A stretch of 28,738 nt of DNA from J005 sp964613235. GTDB lineage: Bacteria > Pseudomonadota > Zetaproteobacteria > Mariprofundales > Mariprofundaceae. Of the stretch, positions 17,790 through 25,800 are shown in pieces. The position numbers and the translations under genes were made by a program. The notes below the pieces were generated by a model. It made no database searches, had not been told where the DNA came from, and saw only the letters and a program-made list of their open reading frames with translations. Positions within the stretch are counted from its first letter, which is position 1. Every line of letters starts with the position of its first letter. Location of the stretch: contig CAZTGM010000021.1 of assembly GCA_964613235.1 (NCBI GenBank), positions 1 through 28,738 on the forward strand, in the 5' to 3' direction.

Positions 17790-18307
17790 GTACCAGCCTG
17801 CACAATATAAACTTTCAACGACAAGGCTGCAGGTTCAATACGAATGGTTTTTTTCAACGGCGCGTCATCAGTTGTAGCCAGCACCAGTTCAAGTGGCTGT
17901 GCCATAATATCCCCGCGCAACAAATAACGTGCCCGCAATCTCCGTTCTTTGGCACGTGGTACCGGTTTGGCAGAGAGTATTACAATATCATCGGGCAACT
18001 CGTAACGCTGATAGGGCGCCTCATTCAGGCTTTGCCAGTGTCCTTTCTCATCCTGCGTTTCGAAATAATAGGCATGTTCGGTTGCCAGCCAGCGGATCAT
18101 GCGACCTGTAAGAATGCTTTCATCAGCCGATATTTTTAACACCCGCACCAGACGCCGTGCTTCATCATCCAGCGACCCCCTGTTCAGCGAGACAAAAGAA
18201 GGCACCACAAAAGCAGCCATCACCGCCATAATCACGATGACAACAAGAATCTCAATCAGCGTAAAGCCCGCACTGCGCTGATCATGATGGTGCCGGGGCA
18301 TAAACAT
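17786..18307 (-). CDS. gspH: Type II secretion system minor pseudopilin H
   Basis: 173 residues. Leader of 14 residues (MFMPRHHHDQRSAG) followed by FTLIEILVVIVIMAVMAAFVVPSF with Glu at +5; the His-rich leader is unusual. The C-terminal domain resembles GspH/FimT-type pseudopilins linking tip and shaft. Start choice: ATG at 18307; TTG at 18313 and ATG at 18301 are also in frame and none has a clear ribosome binding site. It begins 24 bases after the gspG stop. Confidence 0.88.
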   Translation of the reverse strand: MFMPRHHHDQRSAGFTLIEILVVIVIMAVMAAFVVPSFVSLNRGSLDDEARRLVRVLKISADESILTGRMIRWLATEHAYYFETQDEKGHWQSLNEAPYQRYELPDDIVILSAKPVPRAKERRLRARYLLRGDIMAQPLELVLATTDDAPLKKTIRIEPAALSLKVYIVQAGT

Positions 18308-18331
18308 ATTCAACCCGGAAAGAAGGCGTGC

Positions 18332-18739
18332 TTACCAGTTGCCAATATCGGCATCCGGACCTGAACCGCCCGGAGCACCGTCAGCGCCATAGGACAACAG
18401 ATCGAAATCGCCGTGCACACCGGGTTGCAAATAGACAAAAGGCCTGCCCCAGGCATCTTTCGGCAGAGCATCCAGATACTGTTTGCCCTGCGTATCTTTC
18501 TGCACCAGCACATTCAGACTTTCAGCGGAAGACGGATAATGGCCATGCTGCAGGCGATAAAGTTTTAATGCCTGAGCGATATTGCTCATCTGCACTTTGG
18601 TTGCCTGGACTTTCGCTTCATCTGCTCGTTCAACAAAGCGAGGGGCAATCAATGCCGCAAGCACGCCGATAATGACCAGCACCACCATGATTTCGAGCAA
18701 TGTAAAACCCTGCTGCTGATCTTTATTTATCAGAGTCAT
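18332..18739 (-). CDS. gspG: Type II secretion system major pseudopilin G
   Basis: 135 residues, the main shaft subunit of the pseudopilus. Leader MTLINKDQQQG is followed by FTLLEIMVVLVIIGVLAALIAPRF with Glu at +5; then a core with the family stretch LPKDAWGRPFVYLQPG and a C-terminal calcium-loop region (SYGADGAPGGSGPDADIGNW). GGAGGTG lies 6 bases before the ATG, the best ribosome binding site in the operon, consistent with high expression. The start overlaps the end of the YidD-like gene by 17 bases. Confidence 0.95.
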   Translation of the reverse strand: MTLINKDQQQGFTLLEIMVVLVIIGVLAALIAPRFVERADEAKVQATKVQMSNIAQALKLYRLQHGHYPSSAESLNVLVQKDTQGKQYLDALPKDAWGRPFVYLQPGVHGDFDLLSYGADGAPGGSGPDADIGNW

Positions 18740-19097
18740 AACCACCTCCAATCCAAAATGTATTTCGTTCAAGTGTATCATATAAACGGGATTCGCCCTG
18801 CACACGGACAAACGGCCCTGTAGCAATGTCGCCACCCTCATGAATCAGACGGTCCAGCGCTATCCAGGAACCCAATAGCAGCCCGTAGCGTTCCAGAGCC
18901 TGGTGTGCATAAAGCGAACAGACCGGATAGGATGGACAGGGTCGTCCATCGCGTTCACCGATTGCCTGCGGATAAAACGCAGCAATATAATCGGTCATGG
19001 AATACGCATGGCGTATCATGGAGGGTTGCCACAGCACGGCCACACAAAAACTTGCCACAGCCAGCATGGCATAGATGCGAAACAGCGATATTACCAT
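18723..19097 (-). CDS. YidD-like membrane protein insertion efficiency factor
   Basis: 124 residues. A hydrophobic N-terminal helix (about 3-23) is followed by a YidD-type core: CPSYPVCSLYA (54-64; Cys-x5-Cys as in E. coli YidD CRFTPTC) and then the amphipathic helix ALERYGLLLGSWIALDRLI, which matches the YidD pattern 'G..KG.W....R'. The C-terminal tail (91-124) is extra. YidD helps YidC/Sec insert inner-membrane proteins. Here the gene lies between gspF and gspG rather than near rpmH-rnpA-yidC. The ATG (19097) overlaps the stop of the preceding gene; the 3' end overlaps gspG by 17 bases. A role in pseudopilin insertion is inference. A second, housekeeping yidD elsewhere is expected. Confidence 0.72.
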   Translation of the reverse strand: MVISLFRIYAMLAVASFCVAVLWQPSMIRHAYSMTDYIAAFYPQAIGERDGRPCPSYPVCSLYAHQALERYGLLLGSWIALDRLIHEGGDIATGPFVRVQGESRLYDTLERNTFWIGGGYDSDK

Positions 19098-19717
19098 GGC
19101 CGCCCCGGCAAACCTGATGCATGCCAGACCCCCTGCCACCAGGAGAAATACTGTTCCAGCAAGCTTCGTTCATGCAGGGAAATCGCCGAATACACACTGC
19201 CCGACCAAAGCCATAACGTGATCAGACCGAAAAACACCGTTACCGGCCCCATGCTCCGTCTGGCAGCCCACAATGTGAGCCCCAGCATCGGCCAGACCAG
19301 CATGATCACAACCCAGGCATCATGCCAGCGTCCGAGCAAGGCGTGCCCGCCACCGGGCAGCAAAACGGCAAGCGCCACCACCGGCCAGGCAGCATCATGT
19401 TCCGGCGCAGGATGTTGTGCAATAAAACGCTGCACCAGTTGCTGCTGCAATGTCGGCATTGTCGCTTCCGGCAGCCTGGACTGCCATTGCATACGCATCT
19501 CCAGCAAGGATGCTGCTGTAAGCATCCTTGCCCGCCAGGGATCATCCGGCAACAAGCCGGACGCCTGCCGGCGTAAACTTTCAATGGCCAGTGCCTGCTG
19601 CCCGGAAGCGGCTTGCTGCAATTGCATCGTGTATTGCTGTTGCGCATCTGCAAATGCCTGACCTGCCATCATGGCCAAACAGAGGCAACATAAAAAGGCG
19701 ATCGTGAACATCTTCAT
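19091..19717 (-). CDS. Unrecognised secreted/membrane protein in the gsp operon
   Basis: 208 residues; I do not recognise the family with certainty. Residues 1-23 form a Sec signal peptide (ending AFA, then DAQQQ). Residues 24-108 are helical and Gln/Leu/Arg-rich (repeated LQQ, SLRRQA), probably periplasmic. A membrane domain follows: a hydrophobic segment (111-122), the turn PGGGHALLGRWHDA (121-134) and two TM helices (about 135-151 and 157-175). The 'PG.G....GRW..A' turn between helices recalls TM2/DUF5683-like domains. It starts 5 bases after the gspF stop and overlaps the YidD-like gene by 7 bases, so the two are probably translationally coupled partners. Function unknown. Confidence 0.7.
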   Translation of the reverse strand: MKMFTIAFLCCLCLAMMAGQAFADAQQQYTMQLQQAASGQQALAIESLRRQASGLLPDDPWRARMLTAASLLEMRMQWQSRLPEATMPTLQQQLVQRFIAQHPAPEHDAAWPVVALAVLLPGGGHALLGRWHDAWVVIMLVWPMLGLTLWAARRSMGPVTVFFGLITLWLWSGSVYSAISLHERSLLEQYFSWWQGVWHASGLPGRPW

Positions 19718-19722
19718 GCTAT

Positions 19723-20928
19723 CTATCGGACCAGTTCATTCATTTCAGCAATCGGCAGCAGAATGGCCAGTGCCAACGCGCCCACGCACAGCGCCATGAA
19801 CAGTACCAATACCGGTTCGGCAACCGTCAGAAAACGTTTCAGCACACGCGACACATCCCGTTCGAAATGGTCAGCTACGCGCACCAGCATTTTATCCAGT
19901 GAACCACTCTTTTCACCAACATCCATCATGCTGTACGCCAGATGCGGCATGCGTGGATGAACATTCAGCGCCTGTGCCAGACTGCCACCTTCGCGCACGA
20001 TTTCTCCTGCATGCAGTCCGACCTTGCGCAAGGGCAAAAGATTCCAGTTCTGATTGGCGATATGCAGGGCTGCCAGAACCGGCACATTACCAGCCATCAA
20101 CATCCCCAGCGTGCGCGCAAAACGCGCCACCTCGATTTTTGCCAGCAATGGCCCCAACAATGGCAACGAAAGATAAAACTGGTCGCGCTGCCAGCGAATA
20201 TGTTCCATGCGCAGGGCAAAATGCCAGCTGGCAATCAGCAATACCAGTGCCAGTAACAAATAGATGCTTTTGTCCCTTAGAAATTCGGACAAGGCAATGA
20301 CCATCCTTGTCAGCCATGGCAGTTCACCGCCGGTATGCTCAAATACGCTAACCACCTGGGGCACGACCACGGCCAGCAGAAACAACATCACAATCACACC
20401 AAAGCCCAGAATAATGGCCGGGTAAAGCGTCGCTGATAACAGGTCCTGTTGCAGTTGCTGTCGTTGCGTCAGCAATTCGGACAGGCGCACTGCCACGGCT
20501 TCCAGTTGCCCCGTTTCCTCCCCGGCTGCAACCATATTGCAGATGACTTCCTCAAACTGCTGATTCTGCAAAGCCTGCGCCAGGGAACTTCCCTCCAGCA
20601 CACTTTGCCGAATGGCTGCTACAACACGTCGCCCGCGCTTGCCTTCCATGCTTTCGGCAATGGAACCCAGTGCTTCAGTCAATGTCATTCCCGCTGCCGT
20701 CAGCGTAGCCAGTTGTTCAAGAAAAATGGCCGTTTCAGAGGCATTCAGTTTCAATGTGCCCGAAGCTCTTTCCGCCCGTCGGGATTTTTCAGTGATAGTC
20801 GTGATGCGACGAACCACCAAGTCTCTTTTCTTCAGAAGCTGCCGGGCCGCTCGCTCCGAAGCAGCCTCAATCTCGCCCTTCAGCCTCTTGCCCTTGCGAT
20901 CCAGTGCTTCGTAAACAAACAGGCTCAT
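19723..20928 (-). CDS. gspF: Type II secretion system inner-membrane platform protein F
   Basis: 401 residues, polytopic core of the T2SS platform. It has two copies of the T2SSF helical domain, each followed by TM segments: first helix region around residues 165-195 (AIILGFGVIVMLFLLAVVVPQV), second near 225-240, and the last at the C-terminus (VLVLFMALCVGALALAILLPI). The N-terminus (YEALDRKGKRLKGEIEA) and MAAGEETGQLEAV, MMDVGEKSGSLDKML are conserved family blocks. ATGA overlap with the gspE stop. Confidence 0.96.
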   Translation of the reverse strand: MSLFVYEALDRKGKRLKGEIEAASERAARQLLKKRDLVVRRITTITEKSRRAERASGTLKLNASETAIFLEQLATLTAAGMTLTEALGSIAESMEGKRGRRVVAAIRQSVLEGSSLAQALQNQQFEEVICNMVAAGEETGQLEAVAVRLSELLTQRQQLQQDLLSATLYPAIILGFGVIVMLFLLAVVVPQVVSVFEHTGGELPWLTRMVIALSEFLRDKSIYLLLALVLLIASWHFALRMEHIRWQRDQFYLSLPLLGPLLAKIEVARFARTLGMLMAGNVPVLAALHIANQNWNLLPLRKVGLHAGEIVREGGSLAQALNVHPRMPHLAYSMMDVGEKSGSLDKMLVRVADHFERDVSRVLKRFLTVAEPVLVLFMALCVGALALAILLPIAEMNELVR

Positions 20929-22469
20929 ACCTCAACCACAACCGCTTCTTCCCGCGCCACACGCAATACTTCATCCACGGTGGTGATGCCCGCGGCAACA
21001 TGACGCGCACCATCTTCGCGCAGGCTTCGCATACCTTCACGGCGGGATTGCTGGCGCAGGGCAAGCAGACCTTTGCCTTCATGGATAAGATCACGCATAC
21101 GATCCGATACCATCGTCATTTCATAAATGGCGATCCGTCCGAGATAACCGGTGTGCATGCAATAATCACAGCCAACGGCATCGTATATCTCACGCACATG
21201 TTGCCATTCCCCGGCATTGGCTTCGAGCATCTGCCATTCATCCGGGCGAGCGGCACGAGCCTGTTTGCAGTGCGGACACAGGCGTCGTACCAGACGCTGA
21301 GCCTGTACCATAAGTAACGATGAAGCTACCAGGTAGGGTTCCACGCCCATATCCTGCAGGCGTGCAATCGATGACAGCGCATCATTGGTATGCAGGGTAG
21401 CAAACACCAGATGCCCCGTCAGCGATGCCTGAATGGCAATCTCAGCCGTTTCCAGATCACGAATCTCGCCAATCATGATGATATCTGGATCCTGCCGTAG
21501 AATGGAGCGCAGGCCAGCGGCAAAGTCCACGCCGATCTTGGGCTGAACCTGCATTTGCCCCACGCCTTCGAGCTGATACTCAATCGGGTCTTCAATAGTC
21601 ATGACATTGCGATTAGCCCGATCGACTTCCATCAATGCGGCATACAGCGTCGTACTCTTGCCTGAACCGGTTGGTCCCGTCACCAGTGCAATCCCGTGCG
21701 GTGCGTGCACCACATTCTGAATCATCTGCAACTGTGGCTCGCTCATGCCCAGTTCGGACAGCGTCAACATCTGCGCGCCTTTATCCAGCAAACGCATCAC
21801 CACGCGCTCCCCGAAGGCAGTCGGCAACACCGAGACTCGCACATCGACATCACGGCCGGCAATTTTCACCCGGAAGCGCCCATCCTGCGGCTGACGTTTT
21901 TCGGCGATATCCAGCCCGGCCATAACCTTGATACGGCTGGTCAATGCAGCCTGCACACCCTTAGGGGGATGCACAATCGTATGCAGTACGCCGTCAATAC
22001 GAAAACGCACTTTCACTCTTTGCTCAAAAGGTTCGATATGGATATCACTGGCGCGATCTTTCAATGCCTGGGAAATCAGGGTGTTCACCAACCGAATAAC
22101 TGGCGCATCATCATTCGATTCGAGCAGATCGCCAACCTCCTCGATTTCACGCACCAGATCATCTTCTTCGGCCAGATCTTCCAGCATCTGTTCAGCCGAT
22201 GCAGAAGCCATATCGAACACCTGATTCAGCAGCAGCAGAATATCCTCACGCGATGCCTGAACAACCTGCACCTCGCTGCCAAACACACGCCGGCAATCGT
22301 CCAGCAATTCCCACGGCCATGAATCTTCGGCACTAATAGCCACCGGGTTGGTGGCATCTGCGGTTGCCCTTAGAGGAAGTACAGGCCCGGAACGCAGTAC
22401 TGGCAGGGAAAAACGCAGCACGCGTTCCGCATCCACCTGCTCCAGCGATAGTCGACTCAGCTCCTTCAC
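20925..22469 (-). CDS. gspE: Type II secretion system ATPase E
   Basis: 514 residues, the hexameric ATPase that drives pseudopilus assembly at the cytoplasmic face via GspL. N-terminal N1/N2 domains (1-120); a core with SDIHIEP (141-147), Walker A GPTGSGKST (265-273), Asp box (TIEDPIEY, 291-298), Walker B IMIGEIRD (331-338) and His box TGHLVFATLHTND (351-363). The zinc tetracysteine is complete (C398, C401, C434, C437), as in true GspE. The start overlaps the gspD stop as ATGA; no strong ribosome binding site is needed if coupled. Confidence 0.97.
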   Translation of the reverse strand: MKELSRLSLEQVDAERVLRFSLPVLRSGPVLPLRATADATNPVAISAEDSWPWELLDDCRRVFGSEVQVVQASREDILLLLNQVFDMASASAEQMLEDLAEEDDLVREIEEVGDLLESNDDAPVIRLVNTLISQALKDRASDIHIEPFEQRVKVRFRIDGVLHTIVHPPKGVQAALTSRIKVMAGLDIAEKRQPQDGRFRVKIAGRDVDVRVSVLPTAFGERVVMRLLDKGAQMLTLSELGMSEPQLQMIQNVVHAPHGIALVTGPTGSGKSTTLYAALMEVDRANRNVMTIEDPIEYQLEGVGQMQVQPKIGVDFAAGLRSILRQDPDIIMIGEIRDLETAEIAIQASLTGHLVFATLHTNDALSSIARLQDMGVEPYLVASSLLMVQAQRLVRRLCPHCKQARAARPDEWQMLEANAGEWQHVREIYDAVGCDYCMHTGYLGRIAIYEMTMVSDRMRDLIHEGKGLLALRQQSRREGMRSLREDGARHVAAGITTVDEVLRVAREEAVVVEV

Positions 22470-24445
22470 GGCATATTTTTCGGAGCCGGAGCAACGTCTG
22501 TTTTTTTCTGTTCCCCTGCAGGCTTCAACGTTTCCGGCATGCTGTTGTTTTTCTGCGGAAACAGAATCGTTCCACCTTCTATAGGTCGCTCATACAACTG
22601 ACGAATATCGAAATACTTGCGATCCGTGATCTCTTCGATATCCCCCGTATTTTTGATAACACTGGGTTTGAGAAACACCATCAGATTGGTTTTTCTGTGC
22701 TGATTCTCGGTAAACTTGAATGGCTCACCCAATAAGGGAATCGCACCAATACACGGTACTTTCTGCACGCTGGCCGTATTATCTTCCCGCATCAGACCGC
22801 CAAGTACAATCATCTGGCCATTATTAGCCAGCACCACGGTCTTGATCGAGCGCTTCTTGGTAATCAGGTCACTGCTGTTCGTATTGGCACTGGCCGCATT
22901 ATCGATACTGGACACTTCCTGGTACAACTCCAGGCGCACCGTATCACCACCGGATATCTGTGGTTTCACACGCAGGGTCAGGCCGATATCCTTGCGTTCA
23001 ATCGTCTGGAAAGGATTGGGATTGGCAGTGCCTGTTGATGCACTTACACCGGTAATAAAAGGCACATTCTGACCGACAATAATTTCCGCTTCTTCGTTAT
23101 CCATGGTAAGAATATTGGGCGTTGATAATACATTGGCATCTGCATCCGCCTCCAGAGCCTGTGCAAGAGCTCCAATCGACAGAGCACTGTTCACCCAGCC
23201 GATAGTCGCACCTGCCGGTGCAGCCTGAGCCAGCACCAGAGGTCGTGCCACTGGTTTGGCTGCAGCAGCATTATCTGCCAGAGCCTTACCGACATTACCC
23301 AGACTCTGAAAATTCTGTGCGCCAAATGCATTGCTGGCTGTCCCCATCCACTCAACGCCAAAACGTTCGAGAGCACTGCCGGAAACCTCCACTAACAAGG
23401 CTTCTACCAATACCTGGCGCCGCCGGATATCCAGCCTGTCAATAATTCGGGAAACCGATGTCATATCACTGGGTCCTGCCGTAATCAGCAGCGCATTGGT
23501 TGCCGGATCAGGGACAATCTTCACGTCTCCGGTAAACAAAGGCTTTGCTGCCTGAGCCGCGCCCGCCTGTGCAGATGTAGCAGATTGCCCGCCAATCAGT
23601 TCATTCAGCACCTTGGCGGTATCTTCCGCCTTGGCATGCTGCAGATAAACCACACGCAAACGTCCGCTATCCGCTTCCGGAGCAATATCCAGTTTTTCAA
23701 TAACCGTTGCCACTTCATTAATGGTTTGCGGTGCAGCAATGACAATCAGCATATTGCCCGGTTGCTGGGCAAAAGCGCGCAATTGCGTACTGGCCTGACC
23801 CGGAGCGCCCCCCCGGGCCGAATAAAGATTGTTCAACGTTGTTGCCAGCTTGTCTGCAGATGCATGCCTGAGCTTAAACAACTGGACACCGACGGCATCC
23901 TTTCGATCCATGATTTTCAGAATCTTGTCAATGCGCGCGATATTTCTGGCACTGTCGGTCACCATCAGCATGTTGCCGCGCGGATAGGCCACCAGATGTC
24001 CGTTCGGGGGAATCAACGGACGAATCAATGCCGAAAGCTGCTGGGCATCCGCATATTTCAGGCGTATCACCTGCGTTACCATCGCGTCGTCGTTTTCCCC
24101 GTGTTTGCCGGAAATTAACGGTACCGGCATCTGCTTGCTTTCCGCCCGCGGCACGATTTTGATGACTGAGCCGCTCGGAACCGTTGCAAAACCATTGATC
24201 TCCAGCACTGAAAGAAACACCTCATAAGCCTCATCTTCAGAAATCGGCGTCGGAGAAATGATCGTTACTGTTCCCTTGACCCGGTTATCAATGAGGAAGT
24301 TCTTACCGGAAAAACTGGCCACAAATTCAATCAGGGCGCGAATATCGGCATTCTTGAAATTCAGCGTTACATCCTTTGCCCAGCTGGCAGGCATCATACC
24401 GAACAATACGCACAGCAGTGTAACGATTATCATCCATTTCTTCAT
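22466..24445 (-). CDS. gspD: Type II secretion system secretin D
   Basis: 659 residues, subunit of the outer-membrane secretin channel. Signal peptide 1-23 (MKKWMIIVTLLCVLFGMMPASWA), N0 domain beginning VTLNFKNADIRALIEF, three N1-N3 KH-like repeats (for example GNMLMVTDSARNIARI, GNMLIVIAAPQTI, TNALLITAGPSDM), then the secretin domain with VLVEALLVEV, the VPFITG region and the GGLM segment near the barrel end. A Pro/Lys-rich tail (from about 610) may be an S-domain-like extension; no pilotin is in the window. The ATG at 24445 fits the signal peptide; an in-frame GTG at 24466 would add 7 residues. Confidence 0.96.
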   Translation of the reverse strand: MKKWMIIVTLLCVLFGMMPASWAKDVTLNFKNADIRALIEFVASFSGKNFLIDNRVKGTVTIISPTPISEDEAYEVFLSVLEINGFATVPSGSVIKIVPRAESKQMPVPLISGKHGENDDAMVTQVIRLKYADAQQLSALIRPLIPPNGHLVAYPRGNMLMVTDSARNIARIDKILKIMDRKDAVGVQLFKLRHASADKLATTLNNLYSARGGAPGQASTQLRAFAQQPGNMLIVIAAPQTINEVATVIEKLDIAPEADSGRLRVVYLQHAKAEDTAKVLNELIGGQSATSAQAGAAQAAKPLFTGDVKIVPDPATNALLITAGPSDMTSVSRIIDRLDIRRRQVLVEALLVEVSGSALERFGVEWMGTASNAFGAQNFQSLGNVGKALADNAAAAKPVARPLVLAQAAPAGATIGWVNSALSIGALAQALEADADANVLSTPNILTMDNEEAEIIVGQNVPFITGVSASTGTANPNPFQTIERKDIGLTLRVKPQISGGDTVRLELYQEVSSIDNAASANTNSSDLITKKRSIKTVVLANNGQMIVLGGLMREDNTASVQKVPCIGAIPLLGEPFKFTENQHRKTNLMVFLKPSVIKNTGDIEEITDRKYFDIRQLYERPIEGGTILFPQKNNSMPETLKPAGEQKKTDVAPAPKNMP

Positions 24446-24488
24446 GACGTTTTCACCTTCATTCACGATTCACCTGCCTGACCTTGAT

Positions 24489-24516
24489 ACCATAAAAGAC
24501 TTTTAATCATTTTCAA
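24489..24516 (-). promoter_or_regulatory. Probable sigma70-type promoter for gspD onward
   Basis: On the minus strand TTGAAA (24511-24516), a 16-base spacer and TATGGT (24489-24494) lie about 44 bases before the gspD ATG in an AT-rich 130-bp gap. The match is good at -35 and moderate at -10. It would let gspD-M be transcribed separately from gspC. Confidence 0.45.
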
Positions 24517-24577
24517 TGAGTTACTAGCAATAGTTAATGTGATTAATTATAAAGCAGTTGCATTGGCATAGCACAGA

Positions 24578-25054
24578 TCACGGCTTCCCCATTTTCATGA
24601 TTCCGTTAATACTGCCGCCACCCGGAGCCTGTACTTTTTGCATCGAAACCTTTTCCAGAGCGCCATTGCGCCGAATGATAATCGCATCGGCATCCACCGC
24701 ATGCAGGGTAACACCCGGTTGAATCTGCTCTCCCACAAAATACACATGTTGCTTCCCTTCGTGCCTGATGATGGCAGCCGACTGTTCACCTGCCTGAATC
24801 ACACCTAACAGCTGGATACGCAACGGACTGCTCACTACAGGGACCTTCTTCTGTGCTGGTCTTTGCCTGGGTTGTATGTTCCCGAAAAGATTAGCCTTCG
24901 TCAGCAATGCCGGATCGGGAAGCTGCAGCATCTGCGTGTTCTCATAACTGGCAAATGGCTTTACCTGCTGAGGCATACTCATCCATAAACCGGCGACAAG
25001 CCATGCCAGCAGAAAAAGCAGGAGCAACTCTGCCATCTGAGGAAGGCGATGCAT
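24578..25054 (-). CDS. gspC: Type II secretion system protein C, short form without PDZ domain
   Basis: 158 residues from the ATG at 25054. A short cytoplasmic end, one TM helix (about 8-26, AELLLLFLLAWLVAGLWM), a linker with LTKANLFGN, and the homology-region (HR) domain (about 72-140; SSPLRIQLLGVIQAGEQSAAII, then YFVGEQIQPGVTLHAVDADAIIIRRNG). It links the inner-membrane platform to the N0 domain of GspD. The C-terminal PDZ or coiled-coil domain of typical 270-300-residue GspC is absent; the protein ends in a Gly-rich tail. An in-frame GTG at 25102 would add 16 residues but overlaps a likely promoter. gspD follows after 132 bp. Confidence 0.82.
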   Translation of the reverse strand: MHRLPQMAELLLLFLLAWLVAGLWMSMPQQVKPFASYENTQMLQLPDPALLTKANLFGNIQPRQRPAQKKVPVVSSPLRIQLLGVIQAGEQSAAIIRHEGKQHVYFVGEQIQPGVTLHAVDADAIIIRRNGALEKVSMQKVQAPGGGSINGIMKMGKP

Positions 25055-25092
25055 TAAAGACCGACTGCTATGGATCGTGTTCACAGGGAACA

Positions 25093-25101
25093 ATTTTAGC
25101 A
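25093..25101 (-). promoter_or_regulatory. Extended -10 promoter element before gspC
   Basis: The minus strand reads TGCTAAAAT, an extended -10 (TGn plus TAAAAT), 38 bases before the ATG at 25054. No convincing -35 is visible, which is usual for extended -10 promoters. It favours the shorter GspC start. Confidence 0.35.
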
Positions 25102-25125
25102 CAAATCAGCAATTGCGTAAGACAG

Positions 25126-25371
25126 CTACAGATTTCGATTAAGAAAAGCCGTCAACAGCCAGTTAATAATCAGACCGACAGCCAATGGCATCAAATCCAT
25201 CGACGTATAGGCTATCACTGCCGATAACAGTGTCACAATAGAGGTCAGCAACAGTTCTACCCGAAATTCCCGGGTAAATGCCAGCAGTCTCCCGATGGCA
25301 ACCAGTGCGAAAGTACCTGCAAAAATGTAAATCACAGTTGGGGTATTAATAAATGCATAAACCTCGGCCAC
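25126..25371 (-). CDS. Small three-helix membrane protein
   Basis: 81 residues, not recognised. Three hydrophobic segments are clear: about 12-33 (VIYIFAGTFALVAIGRLLAF), 37-56 (ELLLTSIVTLLSAVIAYTS) and 60-77 (MPLAVGLIINWLLTAFL), with a short basic loop RE-FR between the first two and a C-terminal RN. The GTG at 25371 is chosen because GGGAGGG stands 4-5 bases before it; the frame opens further to a TTG at 25401. It lies 71 bases before the preferred gspC start on the same strand and could be co-transcribed with it or end a separate short transcript. Function unknown. Confidence 0.6.
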   Translation of the reverse strand: MAEVYAFINTPTVIYIFAGTFALVAIGRLLAFTREFRVELLLTSIVTLLSAVIAYTSMDLMPLAVGLIINWLLTAFLNRNL

Positions 25372-25401
25372 ATTACCCTCCCGCAAATGATTCGCAGTCA
25401 A

Positions 25402-25700
25402 CCCTGTTTATGCAACACTGTCAAACACGGGATTATTGCGCTTCTGCCAGGCGATCATGTGATTTGCGTCGTAAGAAAATGTGTCAAGACAGATAGGAAA
25501 AAGAACGCCAACCCTGTGCCCGGCAGGCGCCGCGAAATGCAAAGCGCCTTTCGCGAGAAACCATTTGAAATGGGCATAAACCAGGATTCAACGGGACTTT
25601 CTTTATCCCTTTGCATGGGCAGCGTGAAAAGCCCGGTTAAAGTGCACAGACTATCGTTCCGCAGCATCAGTAGCAGGCAAGCACAAAATACAGATATAAA
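25402..25700. other. Gene-free region with several hairpins upstream of the DUF2939-like gene
   Basis: An open frame runs through this stretch in phase with the next gene, but its translation (many Cys, Ser and Arg, no domain character) does not look like protein. The DNA holds closely spaced stems: CGCGAAA / TTTCGCG across an 11-base loop, CCATTTGAAATGG, and GGGA / TCCC around an AT-rich loop (all within about 25530-25615). It could be a structured leader or small RNA. No known riboswitch consensus could be matched with confidence. Confidence 0.3.
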
Positions 25701-25705
25701 TTCTT

Positions 25706-25733
25706 TTGAAGATGTATTCCAGACGTGTATTAT
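25706..25733 (+). promoter_or_regulatory. Probable promoter of the DUF2939-like gene
   Basis: TTGAAG (25706-25711), a 16-base spacer and TATTAT (25728-25733; one mismatch to TATAAT) sit about 68 bases upstream of the ATG at 25801. If used, the hairpin region further upstream is not part of this transcript. Confidence 0.45.
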
Positions 25734-25800
25734 ATCGCCAGTTCACAATAGCTATGAAGTCAGCCACATGTGCAAAAACACGGCGACAGGAGGAAAGCGA

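Noticed and set aside
17786..18739. Type IV pilin operon instead of T2SS
   Set aside because: The full C-D-E-F-G-H-I-J-K-L-M set, the tetracysteine of GspE and the GspL/GspM architecture identify a T2SS.
25559..25630. c-di-GMP-I riboswitch
   Set aside because: Only a partial resemblance (AAACCA stem and TAAACC); the conserved tetraloop-receptor arm and the GCAAAGCC-type core could not be found.
25387..25800. N-terminal extension of the DUF2939-like protein by about 138 codons
   Set aside because: An AGGAGG ribosome binding site and a promoter-like element favour the ATG at 25801, and the upstream translation has no protein character.
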